Assembly (NCBI GenBank): GCA_006503535.1
Contig: QYRS01000001.1
Location: 1 to 64,000, forward strand
Origin: Arthrinium phaeospermum
Lineage: Eukaryota; Ascomycota; Sordariomycetes; Amphisphaeriales; Apiosporaceae
Length of the DNA: 64,000 nucleotides
Direction of reading: 5' to 3'
Below the pieces are notes generated by a model. The model saw only the letters and a program-made list of their open reading frames with translations. It ran no database searches and was not told the origin of the DNA. Made by a program: the position numbers and the translations under genes. Of this stretch, positions 33,947 to 44,730 are shown piece after piece; within the stretch, counting starts at the first letter, position 1; every line of letters begins with the position of its first letter.

Positions 33947-34605
33947 CGACTGTTCGTTCTGGAAAATCTTTTCTCAGGTTCTGCGGCAGCGATATGCTCC
34001 GCCCCATCACCCTTGATGTTTGTGAGGCCATGGATAGGTTTGGGTGACATGAAGGGCATGTCACGCGACTCTTCGGAAGAAGTGTTGCCTTGGAGGCCGA
34101 GGTTCGCCTGAGTAATGGATAGTCTATCCATTTGGTTCAACACCTGGGCGCGCAAGATTCGATTGGCTACATGAGGAATATCGTTACCATGGTCACCGGC
34201 GTCTTGGGAAAGGATGCGACGGTCGGCAAATAGGATGGGACTCTCGACGAGTAGGATGGGCATGATGAGGTGCCTGCCAAGAGCGGCTATAAGAAGTTTG
34301 CAGCTTCCCATTTCCTTGAGATCGGTAGCCACATGCAGTCGCACACAATGCTGGAGATCATTGGATGTGATAAAGGGAATGATTGTAATCTCCTTGACAG
34401 TACCTCGAGGTATGTCATCAGAAGCCTGGGGGCTCTGAGCCTCGATTCTATTCGAGACTTCTGCTTGGGATTCCCCGTCGAGATGGCCTTCTGACTTTCG
34501 AGAAAATGGAGGCATGGTGGGCGAGGTAGATAGTGAAGCTATGTGAAGATGTACTGAAGACCTGGATTCTCCGAACTTTTGCTTGATGGGAACGATTTGG
34601 TTCAT
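33947..34605 (-). CDS. Possible N-terminal part of the metalloprotease gene
   Basis: An open frame of about 220 codons upstream of and overlapping the zincin ORF. It includes EITIIPFITSNDLQHCVRLH and RRILSQDAGDHGNDIPHVAN. It has no recognised domain and runs on past 33946 in another frame to 33730. It is listed because of its position, length and strand, which make it the best candidate 5' exon of the protease. A separate gene or chance ORF remains possible. The first ATG gives MNQIVPIKQKFGESR, while an in-frame MPPFSRKSEGH at about 34515 is an alternative start. Confidence 0.35.
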
Positions 34606-35983
34606 GAAGGCAGCAGTTGAGAGAAGGGATGTTGATGACCCGGAAGCGATGAGGAGGAGGGAAGAGGTTCACTTTATAATCGAAGCAACAGTGTAAGTCG
34701 TCAACTAGCGTAAGAGTAGCCCGAACTCGAGGCGTGATATGCGGTCTAGGATGCGGGGCCGAGCTGAGCGCCAAGATGAACTTGGCTGAGAGCAACGAGC
34801 CAAAGGACGCCACAAACCAGGTATGGGAGCTAATCTACTGCCTTTACCGTGCATAAAAGTCCCGAGCAAGCTTTGGGATTGGTCCAGCGCAAACGCATGG
34901 TTGCGACCAGGTTGTGATTGGGGCAATGCCACATCCTATCTTCAAGTAACAGCCAATACCGTCGCTTCGGAGCTCTAACAAATATGCAGCCAGTCCCTAT
35001 TGAAGCGCCTCAAGATTTTCCACCGGTTCTCTGGTGGGGCATGCAGGTGTACTGGTTGTTGGCTGGGGCAATCGTCGAAGCTGAGGCAGTCGTTAGAACA
35101 GCACTACTGCGAGCCTAGGGAGCTATCATATTAACAGCGAATGGGTTGGGGATGATAGTCAATTTAGCGGGAGAAGGTGAAGCGATCTCAGTACAATAAT
35201 TAGACCCGTTGCTACCGGTACATGAGGAGCATTTTCTGGTTCTACGATCACTCCCCGTCAAGGGTTCTGCGCCAAGTGCATCAATGCTGACCAAGAGACA
35301 TAGAGGTCATGGATTTTGGTCAAAATTGATGGGCGAGGTAATCCAATACGACTTGTTTCCAAGTAACGCAGACAGTTTACAATACGCATAAATCACCCGT
35401 ATCTGATTCATCCGACCCTCGAGTTTCTTGAGCCTCTTGATTCAATTCGGCGGAGCACTACCGACACGCCCGATGGCCGCTTCTGGTCTCCTGGAGCTCG
35501 GCCTCCTGCGTTGGTCAAGTCCCACAACTGCTCGCCCCTGCCGCGCTCAACCGCTAGCTCCCGTCCCGTAACTCAATCCTATTTTCAACGACAGCGTGGG
35601 ATTCCCCACTTGAGTTTATCAATCAACGCTCCACCTAATCGATGCAAGCAGGCGAATGCTGCGCTCGCTTTTGGTCCGGGACTAGGGACGGCCAAGCTGT
35701 CATGACATCAAACTGTTTTGCCAAGGGAGCGGTTCAGGGGCCGTCGAGGACACCGCAGACGAGGGAACCGTAGCTCATGGTACATCAAGAAATCAACATC
35801 AATGGCGCCAGAGTTTAGGTGCTGTAATTTTGATATTACAGACCGAAGTATGCATTATTTCATGTTTTATTGCCTGGTACATATGTCCTTCATCATTCTG
35901 TAAACCAAAACAAGACGTCACATATCGTCCTCTGCCATCGTTACCATCATGTCGATCGTGTCATGCCTTCCCCAGCTAGCTCT
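34606..35983. other. Intergenic region
   Basis: No gene is seen in this 1.4 kb region between two minus-strand genes. It should hold the promoter of the protease gene and the 3' UTR of the knottin-like gene. Confidence 0.5.
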
Positions 35984-36270
35984 CTAGATCTTGTCGTTGG
36001 GGCTGCCCAGAGGGGGGCGGCAGGTGGACTGGTTGGGCAAGCTGCCGAAGCGGCAGTTGTCGGAGCAGCACTGGCTGTGAGCGTTGCAGCGGCCGCCTTC
36101 GGGAACGCACTGACGGGCTTCGACAGCCATGGGGTTGGCAGCTAGAGGGGGTATCTGTGTCAGTGACAGAACGACGGAAAGTTGGGTGCGTGGGTGCACT
36201 CACGAGTGGTGGCCGGGGCGGCGGCAACGATGGCCACGAGGGCGGCGACGAAGGCGAATTGCATCTTCAT
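35984..36270 (-). CDS. Knottin-like small secreted cysteine-rich protein
   Basis: Two short exons, too small to stand out as ORFs. Exon 1 (36204-36270) encodes MKMQFAFVAALVAIVAAAP, a clear signal peptide. The 62 bp intron 36142-36203 (GTGAGT...CCTCTAG) links to exon 2 (35984-36141), for 74 aa in all. The mature part has six cysteines in the order C-x6-C-x5-CC-x3-C-x10-C (from QCVPEGGRCNAHSQCCSDNC), the spacing of an inhibitor cystine knot. Fungal secreted peptides of this type include candidate effectors and antimicrobial or protease-inhibiting peptides. Which of these applies cannot be said from the sequence. Met-4 is unlikely to matter as a start. A TATAAAG box stands about 110 bp upstream. 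Confidence 0.82.
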
Positions 36271-36380
36271 GTTGAAAGGTGGTGGAAGTAAGGGCTGGTG
36301 CTGTGTGTGAGAATTGGATGATGGTAGAGGAGGATGGGGAGAAAGATGTTACTGAGGTTTCGGAAGGAAGTCGAGGCGGT

Positions 36381-36387
36381 CTTTATA
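36381..36387 (-). promoter_or_regulatory. TATA box of the knottin-like gene
   Basis: On the minus strand the motif reads TATAAAG, about 111 bp before the ATG of the small secreted protein. This is a normal core-promoter distance in filamentous fungi. Confidence 0.55.
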
Positions 36388-37808
36388 CTAATTGCGTGCT
36401 CGATTCAGGAACACGCGCTTGAAGCTTATACTCCTACGTATAAACAAGGTTGGAATGCAGGTCCCGGCGCCGTTACCGGACGCGGAGCAGCGCCCGGGTC
36501 AATAAACCGTCTGGACCCCGGTCCAAGCGGGTGTCAACCCTGCATCTGCGGAGCACATGCCTAGTCCAGCGGCAGGGTTCCATGCCAGGGGTTGGCAGTC
36601 AATGCTCACTGAGATAGGCCATGAATCTACTGGACGGACGCAGCAGAAGACGCAGGTTGAAATAAGGCATGGTGTGTTGCATTCGGCCCCTGCCAAGTCA
36701 GGTCAGGCTAAGCAGAGAGAAAGAGCAGGGTCTAGAGCGGGTTGCTTGCTTAATGGAGTCGTGGCCTCCAACTATAGGGCCACGGTCAATATCTGCATAC
36801 ACACATAGTTCTAACCGAGAGATCAAGGCGGCACTCAATTGAACCGTTGGCAGTTGGCGATGAGCCCAGGACACCCACCCGCCGGGGGTGTGGCCTATTC
36901 CAGGAGCGGCCCCGGTCCCGACGTTGCAGTGACAGCGGCGCACAGGCAATACAGTGGATTCGAGCGGCACGCATAAGCCGGCTACATACCAATGCTTCTT
37001 TTTTCGGCGTCCTGCATCGGCAGAGGACAGGCGACAACTCTTGTTTTCGCGGGGGAGTCTCCATTACTGGCGGACACCGACCCACGCGACGGCATTTGAC
37101 AGTGACCGGCATTCTCGTGTCGACTCAGCATCGTGTCTTTATCGTACCAGCCACCAGCCCAGGTGCCAGGTCTGGTTCATGCATATTGTCCAGTATTAAT
37201 AATGATAACTAAGCCATTGCGTAAGCGGCATGGGCGAACATGGCCATATTGCTCAATGCTGGGACTTTGTTGAGGCCGATTCGTCCTCGGCTTGTTGCTG
37301 GCCATTGGTGCTGCTCAGGCTTGCGACGCGAGACCAAGCCCCACGCGGCAAACGCCAAAGCCCTGTTTTGGCACGTCCGGCAGCCCGGTCTCGTTTCTCG
37401 TTGGCCTGCCGCTCAAGCATGCCGTGACGCAATGCCGCCGGCTTCAACGCCCGACTCCGTATGATTATTGTCCAGTCCAGTGAATGCCGTATTGCTGTTA
37501 AAGACCAACAGTCTCCGGCCGTTTTATGAATAGGGTGGATATGATAGATTGGGAATTTGGTTGGCATTGAGGATTGTCCTCCCCTTGCATTATTGGAGTG
37601 ACGAATGCCATGTTGTTACATTGTTCGCAGGGAAAACAGAAGTTTGCTTTAAGCGCCGCTTACTACCCCTCCTTTCTCCCCTTTGGTGTTCAACGCCAAT
37701 TCCTTGTCCAAATGTCTTCGCATCCAACAATCAACAACTACACGTATCTGGAGCTGTAAAGAGCCCTTTTCCACCACAATTGCAGGGCAATCACCGGCTC
37801 ATCCCGCA
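36388..37808. other. Intergenic region between divergent genes
   Basis: This region lies between the minus-strand knottin-like gene and the plus-strand F-box gene. No ORF with coding character is seen. It presumably carries both upstream regulatory regions. Confidence 0.5.
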
Positions 37809-39221
37809 ATGGACCATTTCCCCATAGAGCTCATACAGCGCATCTACACCCAGCTCGATCTCGCATCTTTGCGAAACGCAGCTCTGTCTTGTCGCATTTT
37901 CCTCAATGCCTTCAAGAATGCAGAAGTCCTCATCACCAGCGAAATAGTCCTACGCGAGATCGGCCTGGATGTCCTGCCGGAGGCTATCCTGGTACAAGAG
38001 TCCCGGGCTTTGGGCGAGCCCTCCATCGACCAAGCCATCAAGTTTGCCCAGGACCATCTAAGCAGCAGGGCGCCTGCTCCAGTCCAATGGAGGCTTGCCG
38101 ATGCGTTGCCCCTGGAACGATTCCATCGCTACGTCGACTACTTTGCCAATCTATATTCAGCCGAGGCTCTGAGCAAGCAGCCCCGCCTCCTGGCCCTCGG
38201 AAAACCAAGCTACGCGGAACTGCTTCGTTTTCAACGGGCGTTCTACCGTTTCCAGCTGTACTGTAACGTCGTAGGCCGTAAAGTTTCAGACGGACCAGAG
38301 TTGCGGGACATGTACTTTGGTCATTTTGCCGCCTGGGAGAGCGAGCAGCTAGCCTGCGTCTACGAATATCTTATGAGGGTCCTTGCGAAGCGTGAGCCAG
38401 TCAATAATCAACTTACGTTTCAACCATTAGTAGCTAACGCGTGGTCAGCATTCAACTACCTAGTAGAACACGACGTGAGCTGGGGATTCCACAAGGTACC
38501 CTACATGGATCGTTACTTTTCCGACAATGGGCAATACATACTCTCAGAGGGTCTGCAGAAGCTCTATCTGGTCTCACAGGGCTCATCATACCAAGACTGG
38601 CATGATATATTGAGCAGAGGAGAAGGCATGTTCGACGAGCCTTTCTCCACAGCCGGGTTTCTTTATAAAGGGCTTGGATATGGAGCCAATGTGTGGCCGA
38701 GATACGGTGACTCATTGTCGGAACTGGACGAAGAGGATCGACAAGATGTGATTGGTTCACCCTTTTGTAATGAGGCTGATCGAGGGCCAGCATCTATATG
38801 GGAATGGGCTCATAAAGACCAACTCCCGGGCTCTCTAGTTGGAGAAGCCCGAATGAGGCTGCACCGTCAGTGGGCTTATACGTTCTGGGATGGCTTGCGT
38901 CTTGAGAATGCAGGTCTCCTTACCGACCCCAGCATATCCGGGGACGGCCCACACACCGAGCTGGGCTTGGAAGAGTACGACACTCCGGAGCGGCGGGCCG
39001 ACTTGGAGAAGTCACAAGCGGCGAGGGCAAAGGTCTGGGGGAGGGGAGGGGAGGGGTATTGGAGTGCTACGGATCAGACCAGAGTTGTCTGGCCCAAGCC
39101 AGACCCACGCTATACGCGTGTACCTATACCGAGCCTCCAAAAGTACTTGCCGTCACGAATACCCCGCAAGGCTTCACAAGAAAAACTCAATGGGTCCTGG
39201 CAACGATCATTTCCAAGTTAG
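37809..39221 (+). CDS. F-box domain protein
   Basis: A single-exon gene for 470 aa, starting MDHFPIELIQRIYTQLDLAS at the ATG at 37809. The frame is open farther upstream, but this start places the F-box at the usual N-terminal site. Residues 2-40 (FPIELIQRIY...LDLASLRNAALSCRIF) fit the F-box pattern that binds Skp1 in SCF ubiquitin ligases. The remainder is a helical domain common in fungal F-box-like proteins, with no LRR or WD repeats (for example LLRFQRAFYRFQLYCNVVGR and the acidic SLSELDEEDRQDV). The substrate is unknown. The C-terminus is basic (KYLPSRIPRKASQEKL). It stands beside the decayed metabolite locus with no clear link to it. Confidence 0.8.
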   Translation: MDHFPIELIQRIYTQLDLASLRNAALSCRIFLNAFKNAEVLITSEIVLREIGLDVLPEAILVQESRALGEPSIDQAIKFAQDHLSSRAPAPVQWRLADALPLERFHRYVDYFANLYSAEALSKQPRLLALGKPSYAELLRFQRAFYRFQLYCNVVGRKVSDGPELRDMYFGHFAAWESEQLACVYEYLMRVLAKREPVNNQLTFQPLVANAWSAFNYLVEHDVSWGFHKVPYMDRYFSDNGQYILSEGLQKLYLVSQGSSYQDWHDILSRGEGMFDEPFSTAGFLYKGLGYGANVWPRYGDSLSELDEEDRQDVIGSPFCNEADRGPASIWEWAHKDQLPGSLVGEARMRLHRQWAYTFWDGLRLENAGLLTDPSISGDGPHTELGLEEYDTPERRADLEKSQAARAKVWGRGGEGYWSATDQTRVVWPKPDPRYTRVPIPSLQKYLPSRIPRKASQEKLNGSWQRSFPS

Positions 39222-39400
39222 TTCACTCGAACCTGGTGTCGTTCCTGCTAATACAGCAAGACTTTGTACTATAGTAGTTCTGGTGTCGTAGTACATAATT
39301 ACATTCCTCCTACTCAACCCCCCTGTATAACTACGAAAGTGGGGTTTTGGGTATTCGGGAAATCTGCAGACATCGAGGATGCGGCTACTATGCCCGGTCA

Positions 39401-40268
39401 TCATGACACGCTAAGTTTCCGAAGCGGTGTCCCTTCGATGGCGGCCTTGCTCCCCACAAAGAACAACTTGAAAAAGAAGTAGTAAATGGCAATCAGAAAC
39501 CTCCAAGCCGACGCGAGAGTCGCGCTCATGTCATCCGCCGTCACGCGCACAATGTAGTCCTCTATCACCGCGCCCGGAGTGAAAAGCATGAGCTTCATAA
39601 TGTCTTCCGTAAAGTGCTGTGCCGTATGCGCCCGCTCTAACATACCGGCCTCGTACTTGCCGAGCGCCGCCGCGCTCAGCTCCGCGGCCGTTGCGGCGCC
39701 GCTCCGAACCGCACGCGCGATTTCGTCGGCGAGGCCCATGGCGTCCCCCATGGCCGCGTTGAGGCCCAGCCCCACGAAGGGACACATGACGTGCGCCGCA
39801 TCCCCCAGGACGGTGACGCCCGGACGGGAGTCCCAACGAATGCCGGTGGGCAGCATGACGAGGCTGCGCGGCCAAACCCGGGCCTCGTCAAAGGACGCGA
39901 TGAGCTCGCGCAGCTCGGGCGCCCAGGACCGAAACTGCAGGACCGAGGTCGCGTCGCCGCTGCGGTTGACGACTTTTACGACCTGCTTGCCCCACGTGAT
40001 GATGTCGGGGGGCAGCGACTCCAAAAGCAGCCGCCGCAGCGTCAAAGGCCGGCGTGTCGATGAGGCCCGCAGCGCGGAGGGCGGCCAGGCCCGTCTCGTC
40101 GTGCAGGTCGAGGGTGCCGCCTTGGTCTCGGTCGTGGAGGTGTGTCTCGCGCTCGAATATCTCGAGCTTGGCGGATACCTTGGGGAGCTGCCGGAGCAGC
40201 AGGTGGGCTAGTGTGCAGCCCGCCGGGCCGGCGCCGATGATGGCGATCTTGAGGGGCTGGGGAGACAT
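39401..40268 (-). pseudogene. FAD-dependent (TetX-like) monooxygenase with internal deletions
   Basis: The N-terminus (MSPQPLKIAIIGAGPAGCTL) has the FAD-binding GxGxxG motif and continues with FERETHLHDRDQGGTLDLH and LAALRAAGLIDTPA. A frame change near 40045 leads to LTLRRLLLESLPPDIITWGK. The protein then jumps from VVKVVNRSGD...VLQF straight to SWAPELRELIASFDEA and the GDAAH-containing FAD motif (RPGVTVLGDAAHVMCPF). In intact TetX-like enzymes about 40 residues lie at the first junction, and about 150, including the DG (VVGADGAWSRVR) motif, lie at the second. Both are missing here, so a functional flavoprotein is very unlikely. The C-terminus ends RKLSVS. The gene is probably a relic of the same cluster as the MFS exporter and condensation remnant to its right. 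Confidence 0.8.
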
Positions 40269-41573
40269 TGGTCTATTATTCTTTGGGATATCTCAATATG
40301 TGCATCTAGGGTGATGTATGGACAGTGCAGCCAGTTATCTTTGGCAAGGTTATGGGCTTGAAGTTGGCAGTTCGCTTGATGGAGATGCAGATTCATTGTG
40401 TGATTTCGAGCAGATGTTGTCCAGTACTTCTATGTAAGTTGGTACACGATGCGCCCCAAAAGGGGTACGCACGATGGCATGATTGACCGTACGTCACGTG
40501 GTGAAACGTAACGCCGCAAAACCCCGTCGGCAATGTGAACCGCATATAGAGATGACGTCTATGATGCGGATGAGCTAGAAGGGTAATCAAAATTTGGGAC
40601 GCACTGCATCGAGCACACCCATATCTAGAGTGGGCGTGTGCTTTGGGTTCTTCCCGTTTCAAACCCCCCTGTAGCGCCTCACCCGCGGTGCCGAGGAAGC
40701 CCGGTGCCCGGGTGGAAGGAAGAGTATTCCAATCGGCAGCTTCGGCGGGAGAGATGGGTGGGTAACGGATTGATCTACCGAGGAATTGCCCGATTGAGGT
40801 ATGAAATACTAAAGGGAGGGTGGTGAAAACGGCATACAATCCCTTACATCCTTCACGCGTCAGCCAAGCAGAGACTCTTGCCGTCACAATCTGACAGAAG
40901 CCCGCAGCACTGCTCGTAAAACAATGAAAAGCGGTCTGGTTCTCCCGGGTCCGAACCAAGACATCTAAAAAGCCGATTTGGTGAAAACATCTCTGAGAAA
41001 TCTTCTCCAATACTACACAGTGTCGCCTTTTGGTCCGACTTTAGATCGGCCGAAGAAGAGAGAAAGGGGTGAATTGGTGTAACGTCGCGGGTCGGGCCCT
41101 CGGATCTTATCTGCTGCCCGACATGTCTCTGATTGGTAATCGGTTCAGACTTCTCACTCTGGGAGGGCCCAACGCCCAGTCTTACTGCAATCGACCTACC
41201 AAGACCAGGATTACGTCGGCCTTTACCAGCCACATTTCATCAATTGTCCATCGCCAAGGCACCCATCAACAGCGGGCGGCGTCTTGGTAGAAAATCTGAC
41301 AACAGGGTTCTCGACTGCACACACACAAACGACTCAGCAGATTCGCGAATGCGAACTTTGGGTATGGAGCAATGATGCCCTGCGCTTCAATTCGTTATAT
41401 CTGAGCGCACTTTGCGCATCATAGACAATTTTGGTTCTACAAGCCCGACGAAAGCTTGAAACCAAAGGACAACGAATGACAAGAAGGTCGAGAACCCACA
41501 TCAATGTCCACTCAATCAAGCCCTCTCAACAACAACACCCAGAGACAAGAAGACAGAGGAGAGGTCGACGACC
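40269..41573. other. Intergenic region between divergent genes
   Basis: This 1.3 kb region lies between the broken monooxygenase (minus) and the MFS gene (plus). No gene is seen. Short CACGTG-like sites occur near 40493, but no promoter element is certain. Confidence 0.45.
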
Positions 41574-43658
41574 ATGTTCGGGCCCGCGGAGGCAGGAGGT
41601 ACCAATCAGCCTGCGACCAGTGCTACAGAGGCACATACGACGCCCACCGTATTCAAGCCAGGCGCCAAGTTCTGGATCGCGTTGACGCCCGTGTTGATCC
41701 TTGCCATGATGGTGTCGCTGGATAGCACCTCGGTATCAGTGGCCTTGCCGGTGAGTTTGAATCCACTTGAGACTTGCCGCACCCCCTTTTTGGCTGAAGA
41801 TAGGAAAGGAGAAGGGGGAAGAAGACGGTACTGGGGCTTCTGGAACGCACGCAGGTCTAGCTAACAGCCTTTTGTGACCAGCTCATGGCCGAAGACCTCC
41901 GCGGGAGCTCCCTCGAGGCCTTCTGGACCGGCACCGCCTTCCTGCTGGCGTCGGCCGTGCTGCAGGCGCCCATGGGCGCCCTCTCTGACATCGTGGGCCG
42001 TATGGGAGTCTTGCTCGTCTGCACCTTCCTTTTCCTCATCGGCCTCATCCTGGCCGCCGTCGCCCAGTCGTTTCTACTTATCTTTGTCGGCCGGGCCATT
42101 CAGGGCGTTGGCGGCGGGGGCATCATACTGTTAAACGACATCATCATCACGGATCTGGTAAGCGACTTTCGGTGTTTATTCCTTCCTGTTTTAGTGTTTA
42201 TTCCACGTTAGTCCAGTGACTTACGAGGGATGGAATAACTGCCTATTCTAGAAATTTCCATTATTCCCTCTCGAGACATTGTATTCGACCCAAGAAGAGT
42301 AGATGCTGACACTGAGAGTCGATAGGTGCCGATGCGGGACCGCGGCAAGTACTTTGGCATCATTGGCGGTATTTGGGCGCTGGGCAGCGTCACGGGTCCC
42401 GTCATCGGCGGGGCGTTGGCTTTCAAAGCTAGCTGGGTGAGTTTCTACTTGACAATTCTTTTCCAGTACAGTTTCTTTTCAATGGCTCTAGTATCTCTGA
42501 CTCTGTTATCATGAAAAGCGCTGGCTCTTCTGGATCAATGTCCCGTTCGCCGCCATTGCGCTGGCTGCGATCCCCTTTTGCCTGCGCCTATCGAGGCCGC
42601 CCGGATCCATCGCGCCCAAACTCAAGAAGTTTGACTGGCTCGGCAGCTTCCTGTTTGTCGGCGCCGCCACCTGTTTCCTCATGCCCTTGACTTGGGGCGG
42701 GGTGCAGTATCCTTGGACCGCCTGGCAGACGCTGTTCCCCTTGATTCTGGGCGTCGCGTCTCTCATCGGCTTCGGCTTCTACGAGCGGTACATGGCGCGG
42801 GACCCCATCGTCAAGGTCGAGCTTCTCTTGGCCAACTACGAGATGGGCTATAGCTTGTGGTCTACTGTTATCAACGCGGCAATCGTCTATGGAGCTTTGT
42901 ATTTCCTGCCGCTGTACTTCCAGGCCGTGCAGGGCTACAACCCCATCCTCGCCGGCGTGGCCCTGTTCCCCGCCACCTTCACCGTCGCGCCCATGTCCAT
43001 CCTGGCCGGGCTCATCATCACCAAACGGGGCGAGTACCGCTGGGTGACGTGGATCGGCTGGGTCGTCAGCACGCTGGGGCTGGGCATCATGATTCTGCTG
43101 GACACGGGCATGAGCGTGCAACAGTGGTTCTTCCTGACTATCATCGTCGGTCTCGGCCTGGGCCTGCTCTACACTTCGCTCGCCATCATCAACCAGGCCG
43201 CCGCCGCGAGCGACGAGCTCATGTCCTTTGCCATTTCCATGTTCATCTTCGCGCGCATGCTAGGGCAGTGCCTTGGGGTGGCCATCTGCGGGGTCGTGTT
43301 CCAGAACTCGATGAAGAAGGAGCTGCAGAAGACCGCGACGCTCGTCGACAAGGCCGACGAGTACAGCCGCGACGCCAGCGGGCTCATCCCCCTGCTAGAG
43401 GGCATGCCCGCGGGCCCCGAGAAGACGGAGCTGATTCAGGCGTATGCGGATGCTCTCAAGACGGTGTGGCTGGTCATGTGCGTTCTGAGCGGTGTGGCGA
43501 TGATCGGCAGCTTCTTCGTCAAGCACATCAGCTTGGACCGGGAGCATAAGACGCAGCATGGCATCGAGAACAAGAACGACAAGAACAGTGGTGTGGAGAA
43601 TTCGGACTCGAGCCGTGCGTCCGAGAAGCCGCCGCATGCCAGTGCTGGAGCAGTTTGA
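41574..43658 (+). CDS. MFS drug:H+ antiporter, 14-TM (DHA2/DHA14 family)
   Basis: Four exons (41574-41750, 41882-42157, 42326-42436, 42519-43658) give 567 aa. Proton-driven exporters of this family expel toxic or self-made metabolites across the plasma membrane. Visible motifs are LDSTSVSVALP in TM1, motif A-like GALSDIVGRMGV, GRAIQGVGGGG, and antiporter motif C (ALGSVTGPVIGGAL) in exon 3. These are followed by RWLFWINVPFAAIAL, many hydrophobic helices, a loop with DKADEYSRD, and a hydrophilic C-terminus ending SSRASEKPPHASAGAV. Introns are 131, 168 and 82 bp. All exon junctions keep the frame. Intron 2 is nearly identical to the intron at 44330-44496 in an unrelated gene. The neighbours suggest a former metabolite cluster, and this is its one intact member. 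Confidence 0.92.
42158..42325 (+). mobile_element. Introner-like element, copy 1 (intron 2 of the MFS gene)
   Basis: This 168 bp intron starts GTAAGCGACTTTCGG and ends GAGTCGATAG. It matches the 167 bp intron at 44330-44496 along its full length, including TTTATTCCTTCCTG, GTGTTTATTCCACGTTA and AAATTTCCATTATTCCCTCT, while the exons on either side are unrelated. Both copies are bounded by GGT on each side. The intron is required to keep the MFS frame, so it is evidently spliced. Confidence 0.8.
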
Positions 43659-44225
43659 CCAGATGGGAAATAGGTGTTCGGATGGCACGGGGATATATTG
43701 TCGGTGAAAATGGAAACACTTCTGAATAGTGGCTGCAGTTACCGTGTAGACTTCTTGTGCACCTCGACTAGTCTCTTTGCCTATATCTTGAGACTATTAG
43801 CATAAACTCTGTCAATACTAGCGGCTTGGTCCTGCTTTCTGTGAAACCTGTAGCAAACCAACCGGAAGTGAACAAGTGCTTACTTTGGGTCTTGAATCGA
43901 AAAGTTCGGGTTTACCTTACCGTGCTGGTAAGCATGGGAGACCGAAAAAGAACAGTTCCAGCGTCCCACCGCGTCCCACCCCTGATGTGACCCCGGATGC
44001 AGTGTAAATTGGAAAAAGGGGATGAAAACATTAAAAATACAGTCAGAAACAGCCACAGGAACAAGCAAGCCCCAAAATGTCCTTTCGATATAGTGCCGGG
44101 GTCTCGGGGGAGGACGACCCGACAACCCGGGTCCTGCTATACTCCGACCTGTGCAGCATTCGATGAGGGAGTAGTTTAACGTCGATCACATCTGTTTTTG
44201 AAATATGCATGCATGTGTTTGTGCC
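43659..44225. other. Intergenic region
   Basis: About 570 bp between the MFS gene and the condensation-domain remnant. No gene is seen in it. It may include lost parts of the latter gene. Confidence 0.45.
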
Positions 44226-44730
44226 CTCAACTTCCGCGTCTCGTGCCGCCTGACGGGCCGGCCCGACCTGCCGCTCCTGCACGCCGCCCTCGACGAGTTC
44301 GTGGCCCGGAACCCCGTCCTGCGCACCCGGTAAGCGACTTTCGGGGTTTATTCCTTCCTGATTCAGTGTTTATTCCACGTTATACCAGCGTCTCACGAGG
44401 GAAAGAGTAACCGTTTATTCGAGAAATTTCCATTATTCCCTCTTAAAACATCCTGTTCCCTCTAAAAAAGTAAATGCTAACGCCGAGAATCGATAGGTAC
44501 TACGAGGGCGACGAGTGCACCGAGCAGGCCCTCGTCCCGTCACGCGGCCTCGAGCTCCGGCTCCAGTACGACCCCACCCTCTACGCCCCCGACGCCATGG
44601 CCCGCTTCCTTGACAACTTCGCCGTCTTCCTGGGCAGCGCGGCCCGCGACCACCGCCAGCCCCTCGACGAGGTCGCCCTGTGCGGCGCCCGGGAGCTGGT
44701 ATATCAAAAAGCCCACTGCTGGGGCGGCGC
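44226..44730 (+). pseudogene. NRPS / PKS-NRPS condensation-domain remnant
   Basis: Exon-like sequence up to 44329 reads LNFRVSCRLTGRPDLPLLHA and FVARNPVLRTR, the opening of a condensation (C) domain, the peptide-bond-forming module of nonribosomal peptide synthetases. An intron (44330-44496) leads to YYEGDECTEQALVP, and the frame then passes directly to LELRLQYDPTLYAPDAMARF and RDHRQPLDEVALCG. In C domains these segments are some 300 residues apart, so the middle with the HHxxxDG active site is missing. No upstream or downstream adenylation or carrier domain is present. This is a fragment, not a working enzyme. Its intron duplicates one in the MFS gene. Confidence 0.72.
44330..44496 (+). mobile_element. 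Introner-like element, copy 2 (intron in condensation remnant)
   Basis: 167 bp, GTAAGCGACTTTCGG...GAATCGATAG, near copy of the intron at 42158-42325. Splicing it out joins ...NPVLRTR to YYEGDE in frame, as expected for a condensation domain, so it sits in the gene as an intron. The branch-like TGCTAAC lies about 20 bases before the 3' end. Confidence 0.8.

Noticed and set aside
42588..43121. Minus-strand and +1-frame ORFs over MFS exon 4
   Set aside because: Shadow frames of the transporter, rich in Arg/His/Gly without any motif.
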